Shown: positions 55,747 through 64,000 of the stretch, one piece after another | Layout: each line of letters begins with the position of its first letter | How positions within the stretch are numbered: the stretch's first letter is position 1 | Assembly: GCA_964507405.1 (NCBI GenBank) | Contig: CAZDPJ010000001.1 | Location: forward strand, 127,368-191,367 | Direction of reading: 5' to 3' | DNA length: 64,000 bases | Origin: UMGS75 sp964507405 | Lineage (GTDB): Bacteria; Bacillota_I; Bacilli_A; ML615J-28; CAG-313 | Translations under genes and position numbers: made by a program | Notes under the pieces: generated by a model | What the model saw: only the letters and a program-made list of their open reading frames with translations | Told to the model about the DNA's origin: nothing | Databases searched by the model: none

Positions 55747-57414
55747 TTATAAATGTTCTATTAAACTAAATAAATCACCTTTTTTAGCCAGGTTTGCGTA
55801 ATAAATACGACGATATTCTGTTAGCTCTGACATACATCCTTTTATCTTTTGCATTGCATTATTTAGAGTAGTCTTATAACGTTTATCTCCATTACGCCAT
55901 CTAACAAACCATAGTATGAAGAATATAATCATACTAACAGCACAAATACCAGCAAGAACTAAACCAAATCCAGGTTCATCTTTACCTACAACAAGGAATA
56001 ATAAAGCAGCGATAGCAAGTAAAGTTGAAATAACAAAGATAGATAAACGAACTTTAACTTTCTTATCCCATACAATATTCTTTTTCATTGCTTCTACTGT
56101 ATTTCTAACACTAGCAATTTGTTCATCTTGGTCTTCACCATTGCTAACACAAGACCATGTCTTATCAGATGTAATATTAAAACTAATATTATATTGTGTA
56201 GGGAATGCATTTTCAAAAAATTCACTCCATAATCTAATTGCATCTAATAACCATACTTTAGTATTCTTAAAGCCAAATTTACGTACTTGTACATTAATGT
56301 CAGCATTCTTTTCATAAAGCGCCCATTGAACACATTTCTTACCAAAGTTATGTTTTTGATGTCTAACTTTCATTAGATAATCAAATTGTTTTTGTGCAAC
56401 ATCTTCTTTTCCTTTATTATCAATAATTAATTGGAAATATTCTTGTTGTTCTTTTAATTCTTTTTCTTCATCATCATAATTAGTAACTAAATCTTTTAAG
56501 ATTAAGTCTACACGTTTCTTATAGTTTGCGGCATTTTGAATTAAGCTTGGAACATCAACTTCTTTAATTTTCTTAATTAGTAAATCAAACTTCAATGCTT
56601 CATTATAAGATGTAGGAAGTTCAGAATAATTAGTACAATATTTACTTAAATATGAAGTTGATAAAGTATTGGCTGGTGCTAAGTTTTGAATGTAAGTTTC
56701 ATACATATTGATTAATTCAACGGAAACCCCTTCATCTGTACCAATTTGGTCAATCCAACCATCAATTACTTTTTGTACTTCATAACTTAATTGTTCATCA
56801 ATTCCAAATAAACCATTAACATATGCTTGAATCATAATTGATGCTTCATCTTGTAAATCTTCAGGAACGACAGTTCTAAAGTATTCTTGTAACCATTCTC
56901 TAGCTATTTCAATTCTACCAAAACGTAGATTTGTTAAACAGAAGAATAAAGATGTTTTCGCATCATCTGTTCTAAATGCTTCAGCTGCGGCGTTATTTGC
57001 AAGTTTTTTGTTATCATTTACCCATGCACTTAAAGCAATTAAAGTATATGATAGCCAATATCTTGAACTAGTAATCCATAATTCTTCTGATAATTCTTCA
57101 ATAGTTTTATTACGAACTAAATTTAAATCGAAGTCTTTAACAACTCCTAGAACTGTTTTTCTGATTGTATCATAATCATAGAAACGTTCTCTAATTATTT
57201 GATTAATTCTTAAGATACTCTCTTGAGCACTTTGTTGTTGCTCATTTTCAATCATGCTTGTTCTAAATTTTTTTATTTCTCCAAGAGTAGTATCAGCAGT
57301 AACTTTAATTTTGGCTGTTGTTTGATTTACTTCTTGTACTTTCGCATTCACATGTCCAGTAAATCCACCAATAGTCGCATTTAATTCATTAATTATTTGT
57401 TGGGTATTACTCAT
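55747..57414 (-). CDS. Coiled-coil/helical membrane protein, paralogue B
   Basis: 555 residues. N-terminal coiled coil (1-75); shared module RKTVLGVVKDFDLNLV, KTIEELSEEL, YWLSYTLIALSAWVND and FFCLTNLRFGRIE (85-169, NLRFGRIE at 162-169), helical middle, two membrane helices (about 440-495) and a charged C-terminal helix. The same order and spacing occur in paralogues A and C, but overall identity is low. No catalytic motif. Confidence 0.72.
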   Translation of the reverse strand: MSNTQQIINELNATIGGFTGHVNAKVQEVNQTTAKIKVTADTTLGEIKKFRTSMIENEQQQSAQESILRINQIIRERFYDYDTIRKTVLGVVKDFDLNLVRNKTIEELSEELWITSSRYWLSYTLIALSAWVNDNKKLANNAAAEAFRTDDAKTSLFFCLTNLRFGRIEIAREWLQEYFRTVVPEDLQDEASIMIQAYVNGLFGIDEQLSYEVQKVIDGWIDQIGTDEGVSVELINMYETYIQNLAPANTLSTSYLSKYCTNYSELPTSYNEALKFDLLIKKIKEVDVPSLIQNAANYKKRVDLILKDLVTNYDDEEKELKEQQEYFQLIIDNKGKEDVAQKQFDYLMKVRHQKHNFGKKCVQWALYEKNADINVQVRKFGFKNTKVWLLDAIRLWSEFFENAFPTQYNISFNITSDKTWSCVSNGEDQDEQIASVRNTVEAMKKNIVWDKKVKVRLSIFVISTLLAIAALLFLVVGKDEPGFGLVLAGICAVSMIIFFILWFVRWRNGDKRYKTTLNNAMQKIKGCMSELTEYRRIYYANLAKKGDLFSLIEHL

Positions 57415-57423
57415 TTTTCACCA

Positions 57424-59220
57424 CTACTTTCTAAATTTTTCTAAAGTTTCTTGTAAAATAATAAATTGTTCATCAGTTGCTTTATAATCATCTAGATATT
57501 GACTATATTCAGCCATTAATTGTTCTAGAAGTTTTAAACTTTCCATTTTACGCTCATATAATTTTGCAAGTATTTTCTTTCGTCTTAAAGCACATAAAGC
57601 AGTAAAGACACCTAACATAACCATAAACACAATTAAACAAATCCAACCAGCAGGGTGTACTTTACTATATGGATCGATAATTGCTGGAACAATCATTGTT
57701 GCCATTGATATTAGAATACCTAAAGTACCAATACCAGCAAAAATTACAAATATACGATGTTTTTTATCTTCTTTAACTTTCTTAGATTTAGATTTATCAT
57801 AATATGCATTTAATGTTTGTTTTGCAACATTAATAGTTGATGGATTAGCATTAAATTCACATCCATCAATTTTGAATTTAGGACTTTCAATTTCATTATT
57901 TTTACATGTAATATGATAGTTTTCATATCCTTTTTCAATATTATCTAATAAAAACTTAATTGCAAACTTTCTAACTAGATTATCAATATTTGCATTTAAA
58001 TTAGCAAAAGCAAATTTATAAATTAAATCAATTAATGATAATTTACCATCTTGTTGGGCATCTAAAAAACTCATTTTAGATGCGGCTGCTAAATCACCTT
58101 TTGCTTTTATTACATATTCATTATATTTAATTCTTTTAATAACTTCATATTCTTCTGCGTCATATGCATTTATTAGATTATATAAAATATCTTCAATACG
58201 ACGAGATAATGTAGTTTGATAAGTAGGATTTGTTTCAATTATACTATTATAATATTTAGCAATTTCAATTGATTTTTCAACATTTGTTAAATTAGTAAGT
58301 AATTTCTTATAATCAAAACAATGACGACTTAATAATTCATATTCGTTTTTAGTATTATGTGGATATGCATCAGCGAATGTTGAAACTTTTTTGACTACTT
58401 CATTTTCATAATTTAGCGTATATTTCTTAACTTCTGTTAATAAGTTTTCATATTCTTTATTTATTTTTTCTTCAAACTCTTTATCGTGACCAAATGCCTT
58501 ATATAAGTATGCTTGTAATAAATATTGCCATTCTTCACCAATATCATTTACATCAATTGATTCCATATATAAGTTATACCACTGTTTAGCAGCTTCAATT
58601 CTACCAAATCGTAAATTAACAAGTAGGAAAAAAATTGTGCTCTTTTTAGGGTCAGTTTGCATTGCTGTATTTAATGCACGCATTGTAGCTTCTTTTTCAT
58701 TATTTACCCATAACATCGTTGCCATTATACAACTTGCAACCCAATAATCACTATTTGCTAAATAATTCTTTTCAAGTGTAGTACGTAATGTTTCATTACT
58801 GATGATATTTGAATCAATACCAATAACATAACCAAGACATACTTTTCTAAATTTATTGTATAATCTAAATTTACGTTCATATTCATCATCACATTGCGTT
58901 AAATTTTTAGTAGCAGTTGATACGTTTTTTATTGTAGTATATCGATTAGAAAGTTCAATAATTGCATTTCTAACATTTTCAAGCATTACCCTTACATCAT
59001 CAACTTCATCAGCACAATGATTGATAATAGGCATAAATGTTTTTGCTAGAGATTTTGAGTATTTAATTGAATCGATTGCAGCACTTTGAGACATTTGTAA
59101 TTCTACTTGTAATTGAGCATTTAACTCAACTAACGCATTATATCGTGCCACTGCTTGATTATACTCATTTATTAATCGCTGTTCTTCAGCTAACTGGCGT
59201 TCATATTCTTCTTGAGTCAT
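57424..59220 (-). CDS. Coiled-coil/helical membrane protein, paralogue C
   Basis: 598 residues. Coiled coil at 1-105, shared module RKVCLGYVIGIDSNII, ETLRTTLEKNYL, YWVASCIMATMLWVNN and FFLLVNLRFGRIE (125-209, NLRFGRIE at 202-209), long helical middle, two membrane helices (about 492-550), charged coiled tail. The closeness of NLRFGRIE to paralogue B shows common origin. It starts 16 bases after the zinc-ribbon gene. Confidence 0.72.
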   Translation of the reverse strand: MTQEEYERQLAEEQRLINEYNQAVARYNALVELNAQLQVELQMSQSAAIDSIKYSKSLAKTFMPIINHCADEVDDVRVMLENVRNAIIELSNRYTTIKNVSTATKNLTQCDDEYERKFRLYNKFRKVCLGYVIGIDSNIISNETLRTTLEKNYLANSDYWVASCIMATMLWVNNEKEATMRALNTAMQTDPKKSTIFFLLVNLRFGRIEAAKQWYNLYMESIDVNDIGEEWQYLLQAYLYKAFGHDKEFEEKINKEYENLLTEVKKYTLNYENEVVKKVSTFADAYPHNTKNEYELLSRHCFDYKKLLTNLTNVEKSIEIAKYYNSIIETNPTYQTTLSRRIEDILYNLINAYDAEEYEVIKRIKYNEYVIKAKGDLAAASKMSFLDAQQDGKLSLIDLIYKFAFANLNANIDNLVRKFAIKFLLDNIEKGYENYHITCKNNEIESPKFKIDGCEFNANPSTINVAKQTLNAYYDKSKSKKVKEDKKHRIFVIFAGIGTLGILISMATMIVPAIIDPYSKVHPAGWICLIVFMVMLGVFTALCALRRKKILAKLYERKMESLKLLEQLMAEYSQYLDDYKATDEQFIILQETLEKFRK

Positions 59221-59236
59221 TTATCTAATATCCTTT

Positions 59237-61246
59237 CTAGAAAAATAACTTATAGACACCTAATGATTCACATAAATTGTCTATACTTTTATCTAATTTT
59301 TCTTTATTTTCTGTAATATATTTTTTAAATTTAATTGACTTATCATTAACAATCATTGCTTCAGACAACTTAACATATGATTTTAAATGTTCAATTATTT
59401 TTAATTTACTTCCTTCATCATCAGTTGATGTAAGTAAATAGCATTGAGCGATATTTGCTTTAATGCTATTACCCATATGCGTAAAACAAAGTTTTGAACT
59501 AAAGTTTTTATTAATACAATTATTCATTAATACTTGATAAATATTTGCTTTTTGAACCGATACATCTTTACTATTAAGTAAATATTTTTCAATAAGTAAA
59601 GCATCTACAGTAATTCGATGATTTAATAAATATTCGACTAAAGCACTATCACAATTAGAAAAATCATTAAGTGATTTATAATATCTCATTAATGTATCAG
59701 CCTCAGGTGATACCGGATAATTCATAATAACATTTAATAATTCAGTTGGTACTTTTGAGTTACAATATTTCAATAGTAAACTTGATAAGTCATTAGAACT
59801 ACACTTTAAACCATTTTTCATAAAGAAAATAACAATTGAAGATTTAATCTCTAATGAATCAATATTTGTCTTCATATAATCTGATAATAAATTATTAAAA
59901 TATACTTTGTTCATTCCAAGTTTAAAGATTTCTTCAATTACTTTTATTTTTAATGTTTTATCGTAGTTTACCTTTAAAACATAATCATTTAATGTTTTCA
60001 TTGTTATAGATTTAACATTCTTTAAAAGGGTAGTAATTAATTCTAATCTTTCTTGTGGGCTATATTTACATTCAAGTAATACATAACTACAAATATTATC
60101 TAATGATTTACTTGAATAATTAAATTTTTCTAACATTGTATTTACAATATGAATTTGTTCAATATTAGAAAAGTTATTGCTTTTTAATAATGGAATAATA
60201 TCATTATCATCTACTTCAAATAATCCACCACTATTTTTTAGATAAGTTAAACCTTTAATTGCAATATCTTCATTTGGGCAATTCTTAGATAAGCAATAAT
60301 CTAAAACAATTTGGACATCATCTCTTTTTAATTTCATTTGTGATAATGAATCAAATATACTATCAGCATCACTCGCTGTTGAACATTTTTTAAATACTTC
60401 TTCAATAATTTCTGTAATATTTAATCTCATATCTAAGGAATATGCCTCAGTAATTAAAGTAAACTTCGTTTGTACAGAATCTTTAGTAGTATTTAAATAA
60501 TCCATGATTAAAGGGATTTCACGATCACCAAAAGCATTTTTTCTAAATAATGTTTTAATGTGTTCTCTCTTTTTTATTGAATCAGGATATAGCTTTAATA
60601 TTTGATTTAAAGTAAATTTTCTATCTATTAAATCTATTTTTTTAACAATTGTATTAACATCTTCAATATTACCTTTTTTAAGTGCTATTGTTAATAAACT
60701 TTTATTTAATTTCGCATCAATAATAGAATCAATAGTTAGATAATTATAAATTATTGCTTCACGTTCTTTGTTATTTACTGAATTAAACGCAATATATAAA
60801 ACTGCATATAAATCAGGATTATTTAAATAGTCAAATAGTTTCTTTTCTTCTTCATAAACACTAGGATATTCTTCAATTAGTTCTTTCGCATAATATGATG
60901 TTTTTGCTAAAAACTGTTGTTGATCTAGTTTTTCTTTTGAAGTTGTGGTACTGAATAAATAATAACAAATATTACAAATGATAGTACCAACATGATTAGG
61001 ATTAATTCTTTCTGCTTCCGATAAATTTCTTTTTGCAGAATTTAAATCATATTTAGAAATATCAGATAGAGTAGCACGTACTACATCAAATGTACCTGCT
61101 ACCCCATCTATTTGAACTTTATCAACGTGTAGGTCACGTTCATATTCTTTGCCACAATATGGACAAAACCATATTTGTCGCGATTTATCATATTCAAGAG
61201 CACCCATGCAATCGCTGCATCTCATGCCTGTAATTGTTGAACCCAT
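59237..61246 (-). CDS. Zinc-ribbon protein with long alpha-helical repeat region
   Basis: 669 residues. N-terminal zinc ribbon of TFIIB type, MRCSDCMGALEYDKSRQIWFCPYCGKEY (C10, C13, C28, C31). Residues 60-660 are alpha-helical and look like tandem hairpins (for example IEDVNTIVKKIDLIDRKFTLNQIL), compatible with a superhelical scaffold. No membrane helix. The B. subtilis ydjG-type proteins with a similar ribbon lie beside an SPFH gene, which matches this context. Ribosome site AGGTGA. Confidence 0.65.
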   Translation of the reverse strand: MGSTITGMRCSDCMGALEYDKSRQIWFCPYCGKEYERDLHVDKVQIDGVAGTFDVVRATLSDISKYDLNSAKRNLSEAERINPNHVGTIICNICYYLFSTTTSKEKLDQQQFLAKTSYYAKELIEEYPSVYEEEKKLFDYLNNPDLYAVLYIAFNSVNNKEREAIIYNYLTIDSIIDAKLNKSLLTIALKKGNIEDVNTIVKKIDLIDRKFTLNQILKLYPDSIKKREHIKTLFRKNAFGDREIPLIMDYLNTTKDSVQTKFTLITEAYSLDMRLNITEIIEEVFKKCSTASDADSIFDSLSQMKLKRDDVQIVLDYCLSKNCPNEDIAIKGLTYLKNSGGLFEVDDNDIIPLLKSNNFSNIEQIHIVNTMLEKFNYSSKSLDNICSYVLLECKYSPQERLELITTLLKNVKSITMKTLNDYVLKVNYDKTLKIKVIEEIFKLGMNKVYFNNLLSDYMKTNIDSLEIKSSIVIFFMKNGLKCSSNDLSSLLLKYCNSKVPTELLNVIMNYPVSPEADTLMRYYKSLNDFSNCDSALVEYLLNHRITVDALLIEKYLLNSKDVSVQKANIYQVLMNNCINKNFSSKLCFTHMGNSIKANIAQCYLLTSTDDEGSKLKIIEHLKSYVKLSEAMIVNDKSIKFKKYITENKEKLDKSIDNLCESLGVYKLFF

Positions 61247-61254
61247 ATTTTCAC

Positions 61255-61983
61255 CTACTTACTATTGACTAATTTCATGTTTCTTTCTTTAAGTAATAAA
61301 GTCCCCTTTTTAAGTAATGGTTCAATCATTTCATTATTGCTTTCATATGAAGCAAGTTTAATTTCCATTACAGTATTTTGTAATTGCATATCAATTGCTT
61401 CAACATATTGATTTGTCATTGGATCTGAGAATCTTATATCATCAGCAAATTTATTTAAAGCAGCTTTTAATGATGCATCGCTACATGCTTCTGCAGCAAT
61501 TCTAATATCTGCTTCTAAATTTCTGATTGTAGTTACATTATGTTTAATTGTTTCATTAATACCAGATACATGATTTTTAGCAAGTATTGCAAGAAGTGCT
61601 ATTACTAAGTATGCGGCTAAAATTAATAATTGGAAGATAACAACTACAGTTGTTGGTACTTGAACATTAAATGCAGATAAAGTAAAGAATATTAACGCAA
61701 CAACGGCTTCAACTCCAAGAAATATAGCTGATATTACAAATACAGGTACTCCCATAAAAACAGAGTCAATTCCTGTTTTCTTGTTATATAAGAAAAGTGA
61801 GCCGACTTGTAATACAAAACTAATTACAAGGAAAGCATAAGTTACCCAGAAGTTAGTTTTAGCAACTTTATTTTCGATATTACCTGGTTTAAATATTACA
61901 AATATTAAAATATTTAATACAGCAAATACTATTGCATATATTGCTGCAACGATAACTATATTGGTATTTTTACTTTTTTTCAT
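61255..61983 (-). CDS. Four-helix membrane protein of the SPFH-AAA operon
   Basis: 242 residues from the ATG at 61983 (AGGAG 9 bases before; the TTG nine bases further upstream is too close to that site). Four hydrophobic helices (about 10-35, 44-66, 75-105, 110-140) are followed by a cytosolic helical tail of about 100 residues (INETIKHNVTTIRNLEADIRIAAEAC). No known family; likely membrane anchor for the complex. Confidence 0.65.
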   Translation of the reverse strand: MKKSKNTNIVIVAAIYAIVFAVLNILIFVIFKPGNIENKVAKTNFWVTYAFLVISFVLQVGSLFLYNKKTGIDSVFMGVPVFVISAIFLGVEAVVALIFFTLSAFNVQVPTTVVVIFQLLILAAYLVIALLAILAKNHVSGINETIKHNVTTIRNLEADIRIAAEACSDASLKAALNKFADDIRFSDPMTNQYVEAIDMQLQNTVMEIKLASYESNNEMIEPLLKKGTLLLKERNMKLVNSK

Positions 61984-61995
61984 TATATTCAACTC

Positions 61996-63189
61996 CTATC
62001 TTAACTTTGTTCCACATTGAGGGCAGAACATAGCATCATTTGAAACCTTACCACCACAATTAGGGCAAGCATCTTCTGTAACTAATTTTGTTCCACATTT
62101 CATACAGAATGCGGCATTACTTGCTGCAGGAGCACCACATTGAGGACAGAACTTATTTCCTGGCGTTGCTTGTGGTGATGGTTGAGGATTAAAGAAATTA
62201 TTTACATCGATATTTTCATTACCATTATTTGATGTAGGTGCTTGAGTTTGGAAATTGTTAACCATTGTAGGTTGATTCATTCCTTGATTATGAGCATTAA
62301 ATGCATTTGTCGACATATCTCCAAAGGCACGTCCCATATTAGCACCAATACCAGCACCCATGCCGATCCCCATACTTGTTCCCATCATATTTGCTGATTG
62401 ACCTTCATTTTTAGCAGCATCATCAAGAATAGCGTACATTTGTTCTTCTTGCCAAGTAAAACCTTGAATTTTACGTGATGTAGCCATTGATTTAGCTTTA
62501 GTAATGGCTGCGTAATCTTCAGAAGGAACATCAATTGCTTCAATATTAAATAAATCTATAGTAATACCAAATTCTTGTACGATGTCATTTAATACTTTTT
62601 GAACTAAAAGGCCAACATCATAAATATGAGCATTCATATCAAAGAAACTAACATGACCTTGGATCATGATCTTAGAAATGAAATTTTTAACATGAGATGA
62701 TACAATACCACGTAAATTAGCAAGTAAATCATCATTTCCAAATGAATCTTTATTACCTACAAATTTAATTAAGAAACGACGTGCATCACTAATATGAACA
62801 GCCATTGTTCCACAACAACCAACATGTAGGAAAATATCATAAATTGGGTCATTTAATGTAATTCCACCTTTAGTTCCCCACTTAAGTTCTAATTGATTTG
62901 TTTTGTTAATAAAATAAACTTTACATGGAAACGGAGTGCCACCCGTAAGTTTATTATACATTTCTGTAAGTTGTGGAATATTTTGAGAATTAAGTGTATA
63001 TCTGCCTGGTTTAAATAAATCTAAAGCATTACCATTCATGAATAAAATTGCTTCATAAAATTCATCAACTATTAATTGTGATAATGCATTAAAACTTTCA
63101 TCACCATTTATTAGATATTCCTTTCCAGGATTTTTCCACACAAGGGCATCTCTTGGCCCTTCAAATTTAATAACTTCTGCTATTGCCAT
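61996..63189 (-). CDS. SPFH-domain protein with C-terminal zinc ribbons (YdjI-like)
   Basis: 397 residues. The SPFH/virion-core-like domain covers about 1-240 (VIKFEGPRDALVWKNPGKE...GTMAVHISDARRFLIKFVG...FGITIDLFNIEAIDVP). A Gly/Met/Asn/Gln linker (265-345) follows, then two zinc ribbons with cysteines 348/351/362/365 and 375/378/389/392. B. subtilis YdjI has the same domain order and binds the membrane with PspA. It is the first gene of the operon and probably builds a membrane microdomain scaffold. Confidence 0.85.
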   Translation of the reverse strand: MAIAEVIKFEGPRDALVWKNPGKEYLINGDESFNALSQLIVDEFYEAILFMNGNALDLFKPGRYTLNSQNIPQLTEMYNKLTGGTPFPCKVYFINKTNQLELKWGTKGGITLNDPIYDIFLHVGCCGTMAVHISDARRFLIKFVGNKDSFGNDDLLANLRGIVSSHVKNFISKIMIQGHVSFFDMNAHIYDVGLLVQKVLNDIVQEFGITIDLFNIEAIDVPSEDYAAITKAKSMATSRKIQGFTWQEEQMYAILDDAAKNEGQSANMMGTSMGIGMGAGIGANMGRAFGDMSTNAFNAHNQGMNQPTMVNNFQTQAPTSNNGNENIDVNNFFNPQPSPQATPGNKFCPQCGAPAASNAAFCMKCGTKLVTEDACPNCGGKVSNDAMFCPQCGTKLR

Positions 63190-63245
63190 AAATTTATTCC
63201 TCCTCGTAATAGTATAATTATATAAAAATAGACTGATCAGCTCGT
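63190..63245 (-). promoter_or_regulatory. Leader and presumed promoter of the SPFH-AAA operon
   Basis: Contains TATAAT (63217-63222) and TATACT (63211-63216) on the minus strand, GAGGAGG before the ATG, and the palindrome CTGATCAG (63233-63240) preceded by TACGAG. No good -35 was found. Confidence 0.4.
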
Positions 63246-63318
63246 AGAGGCATACCTTTTTAAACCATTTTTTATTATCATAAAAAGATAGATACTTAAA
63301 AATAAAAATAATTCATAT

Positions 63319-63352
63319 TAAAGTATCTATATTTTTACGATAGTACTTTATT
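63319..63352 (-). terminator. Hairpin after the 187-residue membrane protein
   Basis: AAAGTA-CTAT/ATAG-A-TACTTT with one bulge, followed by a T-rich stretch on the minus strand. It separates this gene from the SPFH operon. Confidence 0.5.
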
Positions 63353-63354
63353 TT

Positions 63355-63918
63355 TTAGTTGTACTTAACATCATTTTCTAGAATGAAGTCAGTTTGTCCT
63401 TGATAACCATATTTGTGATTAAATTCATCAGTCTTTTGGTCAAGTTTAAATGCTTTTCTAACAACTAAACCTAAAATACCAAAAATAATTGACGCACCAA
63501 TTAAACCACCATAAATTCCAAAAATAACACCTAAAATAGTGCCACTACTTTCGCTACTGCTAACTAAAGCAATAACACCAATAATAATAGGAACCATAAT
63601 TAAGTTAATAGCCCAAACTCTAAATCTAGAAACAAAACCACTTAAAAATTCAAGTAAAGAGAATAAGAAATTCTTTTGATAACTTCTAGGTCTCTTAAAA
63701 CAAGCATGTTTAACGATATGTGATTTATGTTTAGTAACAGCACGGTCATCATAGATTGTTGTTTCGTAACCATCGTCAACAACATCTACTTCTTTCCCAC
63801 AATAAGCCCATCCAAATGCACGATATTCGAAAGCTAAAATCCAGTTAGTAAATGCATATTTACGCCATTTAATAACTATACGACTAGCCTTTTTTTCTTC
63901 TCTACTCTTTTTTGCCAT
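63355..63918 (-). CDS. Basic membrane protein of unknown function
   Basis: 187 residues. The N-terminal 85 are very basic (MAKKSREEKKASRIVIKWRKYAF) with two cysteines (YCGKE, KHACFKRP). Two long hydrophobic helices (about 100-122 and 126-155) and a charged tail follow. No signal peptide. Start after AGAGAGGTAG. It is separated from the SPFH operon by a hairpin, so it may be independent. Confidence 0.6.
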   Translation of the reverse strand: MAKKSREEKKASRIVIKWRKYAFTNWILAFEYRAFGWAYCGKEVDVVDDGYETTIYDDRAVTKHKSHIVKHACFKRPRSYQKNFLFSLLEFLSGFVSRFRVWAINLIMVPIIIGVIALVSSSESSGTILGVIFGIYGGLIGASIIFGILGLVVRKAFKLDQKTDEFNHKYGYQGQTDFILENDVKYN

Positions 63919-64000
63919 AAATAATCTACCTCTCTAATAATTCTTATTTTTAATTGAATTATACATCCAATAATTATGGTTAAAAAAAGTATACCTTTAC

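Noticed and set aside
51712..63189. Anti-phage defence island
   Set aside because: No nuclease, toxin, reverse transcriptase or cyclase effector is visible in the operon, and the flanks are ordinary chromosome genes without mobile elements.
1..64000. Mycoplasma-type code (TGA as Trp)
   Set aside because: Several genes end in TGA at family-consistent positions (groEL, the ankyrin gene, tdk) and Trp positions use TGG.
1..64000. tRNA, rRNA, CRISPR arrays, insertion sequences
   Set aside because: No cloverleaf, rRNA, regular spacer repeat or transposase was seen; the intergenic gaps are short.

Overview
The window is strongly AT-rich bacterial DNA with dense, mostly minus-strand gene packing, Shine-Dalgarno sites of the AGGAGG/AGGTG type, and consensus or extended -10 (TGnTATAAT) promoters. 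TGA is used as a stop (for example groEL and the ankyrin gene end in TGA), so the code is standard rather than the Mycoplasma code. The gene set (stand-alone GlnRS, Na+-pumping biotin decarboxylase, c-di-AMP synthase, peptidoglycan amidase, a Coat F protein, fused IspDF) fits a low-GC Firmicute of the Bacilli/Erysipelotrichia type close to the Mollicutes, probably an uncultured gut lineage; this placement is inference.

Layout. 1-1014: 5' part of uvrA. 1.1-11.7 kb: one tightly overlapping operon groES-groEL-coiled coil-B3/4 protein-glnS-pcrA-hydrolase-ligA, with a promoter before groES and a terminator after ligA. 11.7-16.4 kb: birA and an oadA-oadG-bccp-oadB Na+ pump operon whose biotinyl carrier would be loaded by BirA. 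16.5-18.1 kb: GLUG lipoprotein. 18.2-22.5 kb: nifU-S1-thioredoxin lipoprotein-amidase-tsaE-tsaB-rimI-tsaD (t6A modification); the amidase has no canonical start codon and appears to begin with AUU. 22.5-30.8 kb: a giant DUF4011-like ATPase, an ankyrin protein, CdaA (c-di-AMP synthase), a membrane PAS protein where CdaR usually lies, and IspDF. 31-35.6 kb: ArsB-like permease, a Clp ATPase with a decayed second AAA module, and HflX.

35.7-41.8 kb: SGNH hydrolase, a miniature FtsK-like ATPase, Dus, RlmI, NUDIX, a TetR regulator, the 4.5S SRP RNA with a perfect consensus promoter, TadA and thymidine kinase. 41.9-47.2 kb: an unusual 158-residue protein, a large surface GHL10-type glycoside hydrolase, a Coat F gene pair and TspO. 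47.3-51.6 kb: M18 and M29 aminopeptidases and an ABC-F protein whose C-terminal coiled coil lies in the -1 frame behind an A_AAA_AAG slippery heptamer.

51.7-63.2 kb: the most unusual locus, a nine-gene operon of an SPFH/zinc-ribbon protein, a four-helix membrane protein, a zinc-ribbon helical-repeat protein, three divergent paralogues with a common coiled coil/helical/two-TM architecture, two small proteins and a Ycf46-like AAA+ ATPase. It looks like a membrane-associated ATPase-driven machine; I do not recognise it as a described system. A basic membrane protein follows to 63.9 kb.
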